Below are positions 7,631-15,577 of a stretch of 41,307 nt of DNA, piece by piece; within the stretch, counting starts at the first letter, position 1; each line of letters starts with the position of its first letter. This stretch comes from JBBSHS01 sp038232515. Its GTDB lineage: Bacteria; Actinomycetota; Acidimicrobiia; Acidimicrobiales; JAUJNH01. The DNA lies in the NCBI GenBank assembly GCA_038232515.1, contig JBBSHS010000016.1, forward strand, positions 1 through 41,307, in the 5' to 3' direction. A program made the translations under genes and the position numbers. The notes beneath the pieces are model-generated. The model was not told where the DNA came from. It worked only from the letters and a program-made list of their open reading frames with translations, and did not search any database.

Positions 7631-10395
7631 TGCCGCGGACCGAAGCGGCCCGGGGAGTTCCATCTCTGCCGGCCCGGGCCGACTTTGAGGCTGGCCTCGG
7701 TTTCGCTCTTGACGCATTCCAGGTGAAGGCCCTGGACGCGCTGGACGAGGGCCGGTCGGTGCTGGTGGCCGCACCCACCGGCTCGGGCAAGACCGTCGTG
7801 GCCGAGTACGCGATCGCCACAGCGAGGGCCGAAGGAGGCAAGGCCTTCTACACCACGCCCCTAAAGGCGCTGTCGAACCAGAAGTACGGCGACCTGGTCC
7901 GCCGCCACGGCGCCGACCAGGTGGGGCTGTTGACCGGTGACAACGTCATAAACGGCCCGGCCCCGATCCTGGTCATGACCACCGAGGTGCTGCGCAACAT
8001 GATCTATGCCGGCTCCGGGGCGCTGGACGGGCTGCGCTTCGTCGTGCTCGACGAGGTCCACTACCTTCAGAACGCATACCGGGGACCGGTGTGGGAAGAG
8101 GTGATCATCCACCTGGCACCGTCGGTCCGCCTCGTCGGGCTGTCGGCCACCGTGTCCAATGCCGAGGAGCTGGCCGACTGGATGGCCGCGGTACGGGGAC
8201 GGGGCCCGGAGGCGGGCGGCGGGGCCGGAGTCGAGGCGGTCATCGAAGAGCACCGGCCGGTCGACCTCCACAACCTCTACATGGTCGGGGACCGGTCCGG
8301 GGAGCGACCGCTGCTGCTGCCCTCCTTCGTCGAAGGGCGACCCAATCCCGAGGCGGCCACTCTGGACTCGGTCCGGGCCCGGGCCGGCGAGCGGGGCCGT
8401 CAGCGTCGGGGCCGGCTCATGACCCCCCGGCGGGCCGAGGTGGTCGAGCGGCTCTACGACGAGGAGATGCTACCCTGCATCTTCTTCATCTTCAGCCGGG
8501 CCGCCTGCAACGACGCCGTGCTCGGCTGCCTGCGCCAGAACGTCCGACTGACATCGGCCGAGGAGCGCCCGCGCATCCGGGCCATCGCTGAGGCCCACGT
8601 CGAAAACCTGTCCGACGCCGACCTCGCCGTCCTGGACTACGGGACCTGGTTGACGGGCCTGGAAGCGGGGGTCGCCTCCCACCACGCCGGCATGGTCCCT
8701 CCGTTCAAGGAGGCCGTCGAGCAGTGCTTCGCCGAAGGGCTGGTCAAGGTGTGCTTCGCCACCGAGACGCTCAGCCTGGGGATCAACATGCCGGCGCGCT
8801 CTGTGGTAATCGAGAAGTTGACCAAGTTCACCGGCGAACGCCATGAGTTCCTCACGCCGGGGGAGTACACCCAGCTCACGGGTCGGGCCGGGCGCCGGGG
8901 CATCGACGACGTCGGCTACGCCATCGTCCTGTGGTCGCCGTTCGTGCCCTTCGACCAGGTGGCCGGCCTGGCGTCGACGCGTACGTACGCGTTGTCCTCG
9001 TCGTTCCGGCCGACGTACAACATGGCCGCCAACCTGGTGCGCCGGTACCCGCCCGACGAGGCCCACCACCTCCTCAACCTTTCCTTCGCCCAGTACCGGG
9101 CCGACGCCGACGTGGTCCGGCTCGAGACCCAGCTCGGCCGGCTCCGGGTCGCCTTGGCCGAGGCCCGCGTCGAAGCGACCTGCGGCCGGGGGGACGTGGA
9201 GGACTATCGGGCCAGGGCCCTCGCCGCCGACGCCGCCGCCCGGCAGCGGCCCTCGGCCCGGGCCGCGGCCCAGGCGGCGCTCGAACGGGTCAAGCCCGGC
9301 GACGTCCTCGTGGTGCCGGGGTCAGGTGGCGGCAAGGCCGTCGTCATCACCACGGCCCGGCGCAAGGGTGGTGAAGTCCGCATCGGGCTGCTCACGGTCG
9401 ATCACCGCCGGACCCAGCTGGCAGCCAAGGACTTTTCGGCGCCTCCCAGGGTGGTGGGCCGTGTCGACCTACCCCGGCCCTACGCCCCCGACGACAAGGC
9501 TTTTCGTGGTGCGGCGGCAGCCGCCCTGCGCGACGTCGAGCTGACCGGCACGCCTGGTGACGAGGTGGGCGCCACCCTGGGGAGGCGGCGGCTGCCCCGC
9601 GGCGATCGGGCCGTCGAGGAGGCCGGGCGGCTGGCCGTGCATCCCGTGTCGTCGTGCCCGCAACTGCGCCGGCACATCCGGGCTGCCGAGCGGGCCGACC
9701 GCCTGGTCACCGACGCCGAACGGCTCGAGACCCGGGTGCGGGGTCGCAGTGAGAGCCTGGCCCGCCAGTTCGACCGCGTGCTGAGGGTGCTGGAGGTGTG
9801 GGGCTACATCGACGGATGGATGCTCACTGAGGCCGGCCAACGGCTGGCCCGCACCTACCACGAAGCCGACCTGTTGGTCACCGAGTGCGTGGGCGAGGGC
9901 CTGCTCGACGGTCTCAGTGCGCCGGAGGTGGCCGCTCTGGTGTCCACCTTCACCTACGAGACCCGCGGCCCCGGCGACGGCCCGGTCGCCGTGTTCCCCA
10001 CCGCCCGCGCCCATGAACGCTGGACCGGGGTGGAGCGGGTGGCCGGCGAGTTGCGGGCGGCCGAGGAAGAAGCCGGACTGCCGTTGACCCGCTCGCCCGA
10101 TCCCGGGTTCGTGGCCCTCGCCTACGCCTGGGCTTGCGGGCGTCCTCTGGAAGAGCTGCTCGGGGGGGCGGAGCTGTCCGGCGGCGACTTCGTGCGCAAC
10201 GTCAAGACGCTGCTCGACCTGCTGCGCCAGCTCGGCGCCACGGTGGCGGAGCCCACCGCATCCTCCTGCCGCGTCGCCGCCGAGCAGCTCTTCCGCGGCG
10301 TCGTGGCCGCCTCTTCGGTCGTCGGCACCGGCGCCACCGCAGCCGCAGCCGTCACCGCCGGCGTCGCAGCCGGTGCCACCGAAATGGACAGCTGA
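7630..10395 (+). CDS. helY: Ski2-like DEAD/DEAH-box helicase, HelY type
   Basis: 921 residues, close to mycobacterial HelY. Family members are ATP-dependent RNA or DNA helicases of the Ski2/Mtr4 group. Motifs in order: Q-type entry (LDAFQVKALDAL, 27-38), Walker A APTGSGKT (48-55), TPLKALSNQKY, DEVH at 141-144, SATVSN, the long insertion with ARAGERGRQRRGR, helicase C with ATETLSLGINMPARSVV, and motif VI QLTGRAGRRGIDDVG. The C-terminal part has a beta-rich region and a DSHCT-type helical domain (about 740-880), then an Ala/Thr-rich tail. Position after tatC repeats the mycobacterial order. The substrate is not known from sequence. Confidence 0.93.
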   Translation: MPRTEAARGVPSLPARADFEAGLGFALDAFQVKALDALDEGRSVLVAAPTGSGKTVVAEYAIATARAEGGKAFYTTPLKALSNQKYGDLVRRHGADQVGLLTGDNVINGPAPILVMTTEVLRNMIYAGSGALDGLRFVVLDEVHYLQNAYRGPVWEEVIIHLAPSVRLVGLSATVSNAEELADWMAAVRGRGPEAGGGAGVEAVIEEHRPVDLHNLYMVGDRSGERPLLLPSFVEGRPNPEAATLDSVRARAGERGRQRRGRLMTPRRAEVVERLYDEEMLPCIFFIFSRAACNDAVLGCLRQNVRLTSAEERPRIRAIAEAHVENLSDADLAVLDYGTWLTGLEAGVASHHAGMVPPFKEAVEQCFAEGLVKVCFATETLSLGINMPARSVVIEKLTKFTGERHEFLTPGEYTQLTGRAGRRGIDDVGYAIVLWSPFVPFDQVAGLASTRTYALSSSFRPTYNMAANLVRRYPPDEAHHLLNLSFAQYRADADVVRLETQLGRLRVALAEARVEATCGRGDVEDYRARALAADAAARQRPSARAAAQAALERVKPGDVLVVPGSGGGKAVVITTARRKGGEVRIGLLTVDHRRTQLAAKDFSAPPRVVGRVDLPRPYAPDDKAFRGAAAAALRDVELTGTPGDEVGATLGRRRLPRGDRAVEEAGRLAVHPVSSCPQLRRHIRAAERADRLVTDAERLETRVRGRSESLARQFDRVLRVLEVWGYIDGWMLTEAGQRLARTYHEADLLVTECVGEGLLDGLSAPEVAALVSTFTYETRGPGDGPVAVFPTARAHERWTGVERVAGELRAAEEEAGLPLTRSPDPGFVALAYAWACGRPLEELLGGAELSGGDFVRNVKTLLDLLRQLGATVAEPTASSCRVAAEQLFRGVVAASSVVGTGATAAAAVTAGVAAGATEMDS

Positions 10396-10420
10396 CGATC
10401 CGGGGGCCGGTGGGGCGGCG

Positions 10421-11032
10421 GTGACGATCCGCAGGGGATCGGCGTACGGCGAGGTGGGTGTCAGGCTGGCGGAAGACGGGGTGGTGTGCCGCTCCGATGC
10501 CGACGCTCGTGCCGTCGTCGAGGCCGCCCGGCGGGACGGAGCCCCGTTCCCGGCCATCGGCCTGCTGGGTGGCGACCTGTGCCGGACGCTGGCCGGTCCG
10601 GGCGACGAGGGGCGCCTGCACTCAGCCGAGGCCGTCACCTTCACCGTCGACGTGGGCGAGGTGCTGGCCGACGGGCGATGGCATCTGTTCGTGGCCCATC
10701 TCGTGGCCCACACGAGGTCGTGGAGGCGGGCGGTGGTGGCCATGAACGCCCAGTGGCGGGGCCCCTGGAACCTGGGGCCACGGGCCCACCCGAACGACGG
10801 GCTGCTCGACACGTACGATGCCGACCTCACGTGGTCCGACCTGCCCAAGGTTCGTCGACGCCTGCACCACGGCGCCCACCTCCCTCACCCCGGCATCAAG
10901 GAACGCCGCACCCGGTCCATCCAGATCGACATGGGCCGTCCCGTCCCCGTGTGGCTCGACGGCGAGCACGCCCTCACCGCACGGGCTCTGTCGCTGCGCT
11001 GCCGTCCCGACGCCCTCCGGGTCACCGTCTGA
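10421..11032 (+). CDS. Protein resembling the C-terminal domain of YegS/diacylglycerol-kinase enzymes
   Basis: 203 residues. The second half, with NDGLLDTYDADLTWSDLPKV, HHGAHLPHPGIKERRTRSIQ and PVPVWLDGEH, looks like the C-terminal beta-sandwich of lipid kinases of the YegS/DgkB group. The N-terminal ATP-binding half with its GGDGT motif is absent, so it cannot be a kinase by itself. The first 90 residues (GLLGGDLCRTLAG and a DVGEVLADGRWHLFVAHLVA strand pair) are not recognised. The GTG at 10421 is preferred; the frame also allows 10373, overlapping helY by 23 bases. It lies 25 bases after helY and is probably in the same transcript. The role may be lipid or nucleotide binding; this is inference. 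Confidence 0.7.
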   Translation: MTIRRGSAYGEVGVRLAEDGVVCRSDADARAVVEAARRDGAPFPAIGLLGGDLCRTLAGPGDEGRLHSAEAVTFTVDVGEVLADGRWHLFVAHLVAHTRSWRRAVVAMNAQWRGPWNLGPRAHPNDGLLDTYDADLTWSDLPKVRRRLHHGAHLPHPGIKERRTRSIQIDMGRPVPVWLDGEHALTARALSLRCRPDALRVTV

Positions 11033-11154
11033 GCCGTCTGGCCCGGGCGGCGGTAAGTCCGTGTCTCACCTGGCCCGTAGCGGGACGATGTGGTGGGGCA
11101 GGTGTGCGCAGATCGCCCCCGCCACCTATGCGCCACCATCGGCGACGGGAGCCA

Positions 11155-11160
11155 TATGGT
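11155..11160 (+). promoter_or_regulatory. -10 box (TATGGT) of a leaderless promoter
   Basis: TATGGT is seven bases upstream of a GTG at 11168. The box itself contains an in-frame ATG (11156) that would otherwise be picked as the start; GGGAG four bases before that ATG is a possible alternative signal. Confidence 0.5.
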
Positions 11161-11167
11161 GGGCACC

Positions 11168-12784
11168 GTGCCGCCGTACGCCGCCGAGGACTTCACCGAC
11201 GACGAGGCCGTCGTCCTGCGACGGTACGTGACCAATCTCGACCAGCCCGTGTTCGCCCTGGTCAACCTGCCCGAAGTGGTCAAGGGAGCACTGTTCGCTC
11301 GGTACTCCCGCTCGGCCAAGAGCCTGCGCCGGCTGTTCCTGGACGAGTTCGTGGGCGAGCTGGACGTCAGCGGCGACGAGACCGTCGACGCCACTGTCGG
11401 CCTGGCCCGGGCCGAGGCCCTGTACGAGCGCGTGTTCCTGGAGTACGGCGACGACTCGGTGGCCCAGCTGGGCGGCGTGCACCTCGCCTGCGAGCAGGCC
11501 TCGAATCTGCTGACCAAGGTGCTCGAGTGGGGCCGGCTCATGTCGTACCTGGAGCAGAGCACCCGCTACATCGCCTATGACACCCGGGCCGCCGAGGGCC
11601 GCTACCGGTATTTCCGGGACCCCGAGGTCCTCGAGTCGCCGCTGGGGGCTCGCTACGTCGGCGATCTCGACCGCATGTTCGACACCTACGCCGCCCTTCT
11701 CCCTGAGATGTTGGCCCATTTCGGCCGACTCCACCCCAAACAGGCCGGTGACTCCGACTTCGTATGGCGCCAGGCCGTCAAGGCCAAGGCATTCGACGCT
11801 CTCCGGGGCCTGCTGCCGGCGGCAGCCCAGTCCAACGTCGGTATCTACGGCACCGGCCAGGCCTACGAGGCCCTGCTCCTGCGCATGCGGGCCCACCCCC
11901 TGCCCGAGGCCCGCCTGTACGCCGAGCTCATGCTCACCGAGCTGCGCAAGGTCATCCCGAGCTTCCTGACCCGCATCGACCGCCCCGACCGGGGTGGGGT
12001 CTGGGCGGCCTACCTGGAGAAGACCCGCACGCAGATGGCGGACCTGGCCCGGGACCTGTTCGCCGACGAGGAGCCCGCTCCCGCGGCCGCCGTCACCCTC
12101 GTCGACTGGGACGCCGACGCCGAGGACAAGCTTGTGGCCGCCATGCTGTGGCCCCACACCGCCCTGCCCGAGCCCCAGGTCGTCGAGCGGGTGCGCCGGT
12201 TGTCGACCGATGAGAAGATGGCCGTCATCCGGACCTACGCCGGCGACCGGGCCAACCGTAGGCACAAGCCGGGGCGGGCCCTCGAGCGGGTGTTCTACCG
12301 GTTCGACATCCTGGCCGACTACGGGGCCTTCCGGGACCTGCAGCGGCACCGGATGCTGACCATCGAGTGGCAGGACCTCACGCCCCGCCACGGCGCAGAG
12401 GTCCCCCGGGCGGTGGTCGAGGCCGGCGGTGCTGAGGCCTTCACGGCCAGTCTGGCCCGATCTGGCGCGCTCTACGAGGCCATGGCCCAGCGCCTGCCCG
12501 GCCAGGCCTCCTACGCCGTGGCCCTGGCCTTCAAGGTCAGGTTCACCATGACCGTCAACGCCCGCGAGGCCATGCACATGCTCGAGCTTCGTACCGGTCC
12601 GCAGGGCCATCCCGCGTACCGGCGGGTGTGCCAGGAAATGCACCGCTTGATCGCCGACGTGGCCGGCCACCGGGCCGTGGCTGAGCTGATGCGGTTCGTG
12701 GACCACGACGACCACGAAGCCGTCGGCCTCGAGCGCCTCGACGGCGAACGCCGGACCGAGGCCAACCGGGCCAGCTTGGCTTGA
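11168..12784 (+). CDS. Double-domain ThyX-like protein (FAD-dependent thymidylate synthase family)
   Basis: 538 residues, about twice the usual 220-250 of ThyX, which methylates dUMP with FAD and methylene-tetrahydrofolate. Two ThyX-like halves are seen. Half 1 (about 20-290) has EYGDDSVAQLGGVHLACEQAS at 92-112 and the signature as WGRLMSYLEQSTRY at 121-134: the SxxExSxR part is intact (Ser126, Glu129, Ser131, Arg133) but RHR is WGR. Half 2 (about 345-515) has DLQRHRMLTIEWQDLTPR at 390-407: RHR (393-395) is intact but the rest is lost. The ends of both halves look like the ThyX C-terminal helices (NREAMHML-type segment at 464-472). It is probably annotated as ThyX elsewhere, but activity is uncertain. 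The GTG start follows from the promoter box; an ATG at 11156 would add four residues. Confidence 0.8.
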   Translation: MPPYAAEDFTDDEAVVLRRYVTNLDQPVFALVNLPEVVKGALFARYSRSAKSLRRLFLDEFVGELDVSGDETVDATVGLARAEALYERVFLEYGDDSVAQLGGVHLACEQASNLLTKVLEWGRLMSYLEQSTRYIAYDTRAAEGRYRYFRDPEVLESPLGARYVGDLDRMFDTYAALLPEMLAHFGRLHPKQAGDSDFVWRQAVKAKAFDALRGLLPAAAQSNVGIYGTGQAYEALLLRMRAHPLPEARLYAELMLTELRKVIPSFLTRIDRPDRGGVWAAYLEKTRTQMADLARDLFADEEPAPAAAVTLVDWDADAEDKLVAAMLWPHTALPEPQVVERVRRLSTDEKMAVIRTYAGDRANRRHKPGRALERVFYRFDILADYGAFRDLQRHRMLTIEWQDLTPRHGAEVPRAVVEAGGAEAFTASLARSGALYEAMAQRLPGQASYAVALAFKVRFTMTVNAREAMHMLELRTGPQGHPAYRRVCQEMHRLIADVAGHRAVAELMRFVDHDDHEAVGLERLDGERRTEANRASLA

Positions 12785-12794
12785 GCGTGGCGCC
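12779..12794 (+). repeat. Second copy of the 16-base stop-codon repeat
   Basis: Identical to 2652-2667, again placed across the TGA stop of a gene, here that of the ThyX-like protein. Confidence 0.6.
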
Positions 12795-12892
12795 CCGTTT
12801 TGTCCGCCGTGTCAGGAGTTGGGGCCACCCGTCAGGCCCTTGCCGGCCATCATCGACAGCGGGCGTGCTGACCTGCGGTGTTGCCCAAGACT

Positions 12893-13057
12893 CCAAGTAG
12901 ACAAAGGGTTTTGGACGTGAACGGCGGCTTGACGGCCGCCCTCGGGACTGCTTTGCTTTGAGCGGTCCCAGACACTTCGGCCTCCCCTGTCGGTCTTCGG
13001 CCCGAGTGGTGGCGGCAGTGGTTTGGGGGCACGGGGATCGAGCGTCCAAGTAGACAA
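12893..13057. repeat. 13-base direct repeat pair
   Basis: TCCAAGTAGACAA occurs at 12893-12905 and again at 13045-13057, starts 152 bases apart. The AT content is high for this window, which makes a chance match less likely. No inverted copy was seen. Confidence 0.65.
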
Positions 13058-13139
13058 CGCCCGGCGGCTCAGGCATGACAGCGCTCTCTGGCTGCCGTCA
13101 TGCCCGTCCCGGGTGGCCCCAAAGGGCGCTCGATCCCCG
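13032..13139. repeat. Nested inverted repeats, possible structured RNA
   Basis: CGGGGATCGAGCG at 13032-13044 is the exact complement of 13127-13139. Inside it, GGCATGAC at 13072-13079 pairs with GTCATGCC at 13097-13104. Together they could fold the 108 bases into a two-part stem. The second copy of the direct repeat begins immediately after the left outer arm. Confidence 0.5.
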
Positions 13140-13193
13140 CCTAACCCCTCCACGGGTCCGGGCTCCCGGCTCCGACCTCCAGCCGCGTACGCG

Positions 13194-13284
13194 ATGAACC
13201 GGGTCGTCGACGTGGAGATCACCACCCACGACATCGCCTCGGTCAAGCCCACCACCGAGTGCATCGTCGTGCTCCTGCCACAGC
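13194..13284 (+). other. Possible gene remnant or very short ORF
   Basis: From the ATG at 13194 about 28 codons have good third-position GC and a protein-like sequence (MNRVVDVEITTHDIASVKPT). Beyond about 13280 the frame loses coding character and runs into the DUF4193 gene out of frame. It may be the leftover start of a lost gene. I do not recognise it. Confidence 0.2.
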
Positions 13285-13309
13285 GAACGGGTAGCGGGCA
13301 CGGGCGGTG

Positions 13310-13342
13310 TAGGGTGCCGCCCCGCGCGACGCCCGGTGGAGG
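13310..13342 (+). promoter_or_regulatory. -10 box and ribosome binding site of the DUF4193 gene
   Basis: TAGGGT at 13310-13315 is a plausible -10 box. GGAGG at 13338-13342 lies nine bases before the ATG at 13352. This is one of the few genes here with a strong Shine-Dalgarno sequence and a normal leader. Confidence 0.5.
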
Positions 13343-13351
13343 AAAAACTGG

Positions 13352-13849
13352 ATGCCTGACGACCTCGACGTGGACATTGCCGAGGACAAGGCCGCCGAAG
13401 GCGGGCCGGACGAGCTTGACGAGGGGGATCTCGAGGAGCTGGCCGAGGAGACCGACCTTGACGTCGAGGTCGAGGACGAGGACGAGGACGAGGAGGCCGA
13501 GGTCCTCGACGAAGCGCTCGATGACGCCGCCGTCGACGCCCCGGTCGTCGTCGTCACTCCACGTCCCGTCAAGGAGGACGAGGACGAGGACGAGGACGAC
13601 CTCGATGAGGAGCCGGATTCAGATGACGTGGAGGCCAGCCTCGACGTCATCTTGAAGGAGCGTCTCGTCGTCAGCGAGGACGAGGACGAAGACGAGGACG
13701 AGACGCCGGAGCCGGACGACCGAGGCGAGGCCACGGGCCGGGTCCTGCCCAAGCAACCGGGCGAGTTCGTGTGCCAGTCCTGCTTCCTGGTCAAGAAGCA
13801 GACTCAGCTCGCTGATCCTGCCCGCATGATGTGCCTGGACTGCGTGTAG
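13352..13849 (+). CDS. DUF4193 family protein, acidic with C-terminal zinc-ribbon-like motif
   Basis: 165 residues. Residues 1-100 are extremely acidic, with Glu-Asp runs coded by repeated gaggac triplet pairs near 13470, 13580 and 13680. The C-terminus carries the family signature: SLDVILKERLVV, then CQSC at 146-149 and CLDC at 161-164, which probably bind one zinc ion. DUF4193 proteins are found across actinobacteria; the function is unknown to me. The homologous family suggests about 100 residues, so the acidic part is longer than usual. It is cytosolic and probably disordered at the N-terminus. The start is fixed by the strong GGAGG. Confidence 0.85.
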   Translation: MPDDLDVDIAEDKAAEGGPDELDEGDLEELAEETDLDVEVEDEDEDEEAEVLDEALDDAAVDAPVVVVTPRPVKEDEDEDEDDLDEEPDSDDVEASLDVILKERLVVSEDEDEDEDETPEPDDRGEATGRVLPKQPGEFVCQSCFLVKKQTQLADPARMMCLDCV

Positions 13850-13903
13850 ACGGTGCGCGCCGAAGGTACGCCGGTGCTCCGGCTGGGAGATGATGGAACC
13901 GTC

Positions 13904-13954
13904 ATGAGCGAGCGGAGCCGACTTTGGGCGCACCTTCGAGCAGAGAAGCGATGA
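13904..13954 (+). CDS. Possible 16-codon upstream ORF coupled to the next gene
   Basis: ATG at 13904 opens MSERSRLWAHLRAEKR and its TGA (13952-13954) overlaps the ATG of the next gene as ATGA. The first bases (atgagcgagcgg) are repeated exactly at the start of the next gene. It could be a translated leader that feeds ribosomes to the following start, or an outcome of start-region duplication. No clear Shine-Dalgarno sequence precedes it. Confidence 0.3.
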   Translation: MSERSRLWAHLRAEKR

Positions 13955-14556
13955 GCGAGCGGGTCGACACGCCGCTGGAGCAGGTTCTGGACCTGCTCGT
14001 CTACGCCCCGCTCGGGCTTGCCATCACGGCCCGTGACAACCTGCCCGACCTCGTGTCGAAGGGACGTGAACGCGTCGCCAACCAGGTCGTGCTTGCTCGT
14101 CTGGTGGGCCAGTTCGCGGTCAGGCAGGGCCAGACCGAGGCCGGCAAGCGGGTTGACCAGGCCCGCAGGACCGTCGAGGAGCGCCTGTCGGCATTCGGTT
14201 CCGGGCCGCCCTCTCCGGCCGCCGGGTCGGGGCCGACGGCGACGACGTCGCCCTCGGGCGTACCGGGTTCACCACCGACCGAATCGGCCACGGCGACCGC
14301 GCCCGGCTCCGCCGCCAACCGTCAGGCCCCAGACGAGGCTGTCGCCGGGCCGCCACCGGGACCAGCCTCGGCTTCGAGCCGGCCGACGTCTTCCTTGCTG
14401 GCCATACCGGGCTACGACGCCCTGTCTGCCTCTCAGGTTGTGCAGCGCCTCGCCGGCCTCTCTGCCGATGAGCTGGAGGCCGTGCGGATCTACGAGTCCG
14501 TCACACGAGGTCGCAAGACGATCCTGTCGAAGATCGCCCAGCAGCAGTCCAACTGA
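13951..14556 (+). CDS. Hypothetical protein with conserved ends and a disordered middle
   Basis: 201 residues. Residues 1-70 are helical (PLEQVLDLLVYAPLGLAITA, then VSKGRERVANQVVLARLVGQ) and look like an amphipathic or membrane-surface segment. Residues 80-145 are a Pro/Ala/Ser/Thr linker. The last 55 residues (LLAIPGYDALSASQVVQRLA, LSADELEAVRIYESVTRGRK) form a small helical domain seen at the end of several actinobacterial proteins, including lipid-droplet-associated ones, and resembling DUF8129 as I remember it. No function can be assigned. The ATG at 13951 is preferred over the in-frame TTG at 13924. The GNAT gene follows after two bases. Confidence 0.7.
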   Translation: MSERVDTPLEQVLDLLVYAPLGLAITARDNLPDLVSKGRERVANQVVLARLVGQFAVRQGQTEAGKRVDQARRTVEERLSAFGSGPPSPAAGSGPTATTSPSGVPGSPPTESATATAPGSAANRQAPDEAVAGPPPGPASASSRPTSSLLAIPGYDALSASQVVQRLAGLSADELEAVRIYESVTRGRKTILSKIAQQQSN

Positions 14557-14558
14557 CC

Positions 14559-15035
14559 ATGGAAGCGGCGCGGCGGGCCGCTCCCGGCGACGCCGCCGTC
14601 ATGGCCGCTCTGGCCCGCGTCGGCGCCGCCGAGTTGGAGCCTCTGCGGGGCAGCTCGCTGTTCCTCGGCCGCGAGGCCCGGAGCGAGCCCTTCGAGCCGG
14701 CTTTCATCGAGGCCATTGACGATCCTGACCAGGCACTGTGGGTAGGGACCATCGGTGACGTCGTGGTCGGCTATGCCGCGGTTCGGCTCGTCTGCCTGGA
14801 CGACGGTCGCCGCCTGGCCGTCATCACCGACCTGTTCGTCGAATCTGGCGCCCGTGAGGTCGGGGTGGGGGAGGCTCTCGCGGTCGAGGCCCTGGCCTGG
14901 GCCAAAGGCATGGGAGCCGCTGGGGTCGACGCGTGGGCGCTGCCGGGGGCCCGGCAGACAAAGAACTTCTTCGAGGAGCAGGGTTTCACGGCCCGGTTGC
15001 TGGTGATGCACCACCGGTTCGGGCCGGGGACGTGA
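14559..15035 (+). CDS. GNAT-family N-acetyltransferase
   Basis: 158 residues, the size of a single GNAT domain. The family moves an acetyl group from acetyl-CoA to an amine. The beta4 strand and acetyl-CoA loop region reads RRLAVITDLFVESGAREVGVGEAL (about 87-110); the usual Q/R-x-x-G-x-G/A pyrophosphate loop is seen as AREVGVGEAL. It ends with the typical FFEEQGFTARLLVMHH block. The substrate is unknown. Start: ATG two bases after the previous stop. The stop overlaps the start of the Nudix gene in GTGA. With its neighbours it forms a three-gene unit. Confidence 0.8.
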   Translation: MEAARRAAPGDAAVMAALARVGAAELEPLRGSSLFLGREARSEPFEPAFIEAIDDPDQALWVGTIGDVVVGYAAVRLVCLDDGRRLAVITDLFVESGAREVGVGEALAVEALAWAKGMGAAGVDAWALPGARQTKNFFEEQGFTARLLVMHHRFGPGT

Positions 15036-15448
15036 ACAGCGCCCGTCCCCGGCCCGAGATCTGCGTGGGGGCGGTGGCCGTCGACGGCGACTCACTGCTG
15101 CTGATCCGGCGGGGCTACGGGCCTGGTGCTGGGCAGTGGTCGGTGCCGGGGGGCCGTGTGGAAGGCGGCGAGACGCTGGCCGAGGCGGTGGTGCGGGAAC
15201 TGGCCGAGGAGACCGGACTGGAGGGGATCTGCGACCGGTTCCTCGGTTGGGTGGAGCGCATCGGTCCAGATCACCATTTCGTCATCTTGGACTTCGTCGT
15301 CAACGTCCTGAGCCCCGACGATCCGGTGGCCGGTGACGATGCCACCGAAGCCGCCTGGGTGCCGTTGTCGACGGTGGCCGCCCTTGCCCTGGTGGACGGT
15401 CTGGCCGAGTTCCTGCACGAGCAGGGCGTGCTCGAGACCATCGTCTGA
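15032..15448 (+). CDS. Nudix hydrolase
   Basis: 138 residues. Nudix enzymes hydrolyse nucleoside diphosphates linked to another group. The complete Nudix box, G-x5-E-x7-REL-x-EE-x-G-L, covers residues about 39-61 (GRVEGGETLAEAVVRELAEE and onward). The N-terminal strand ICVGAVAVDGDSLLLIRRGY and the WSVPGGR lead-in resemble MutT/ADP-ribose pyrophosphatase-like members; the substrate cannot be told. The frame extends upstream to 14933, but the GTG overlapping the GNAT stop gives the expected length and coupling. It ends convergently with the gene on the minus strand; 15449-15577 shows only a weak CCCCG...CGGGG hairpin near 15508. Confidence 0.87.
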   Translation: MNSARPRPEICVGAVAVDGDSLLLIRRGYGPGAGQWSVPGGRVEGGETLAEAVVRELAEETGLEGICDRFLGWVERIGPDHHFVILDFVVNVLSPDDPVAGDDATEAAWVPLSTVAALALVDGLAEFLHEQGVLETIV

Positions 15449-15577
15449 AGCCTTTATCTCCCCTGCCCGGGGCGGTCGATGGCCACCCCGATTCCCAACC
15501 GCCATCTCCCCGTTGCCGTCCTCGGGGCCATTGAGTTCGACGGCGGCCGTGTGGCCCTACCATCGGCCGCTCGATGC

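Larger units (their letters stand above)
12785..13193. other. Non-coding stretch with repeats
   Basis: About 410 bases without a convincing gene. All frames have poor codon pattern. It holds the direct repeats and nested inverted repeats listed separately, a hairpin at 12924-12929 with 12936-12941, and a 12-base inverted repeat, TTGGGGCCACCC at 12819-12830 and its exact complement at 13111-13122. It may carry a structured RNA or be the remnant of a small mobile element. Confidence 0.5.

Noticed and set aside
12812..13264. Minus-strand frames in the non-coding stretch as a transposase remnant
   Set aside because: No catalytic motif or family resemblance could be seen; only the repeats are supported.
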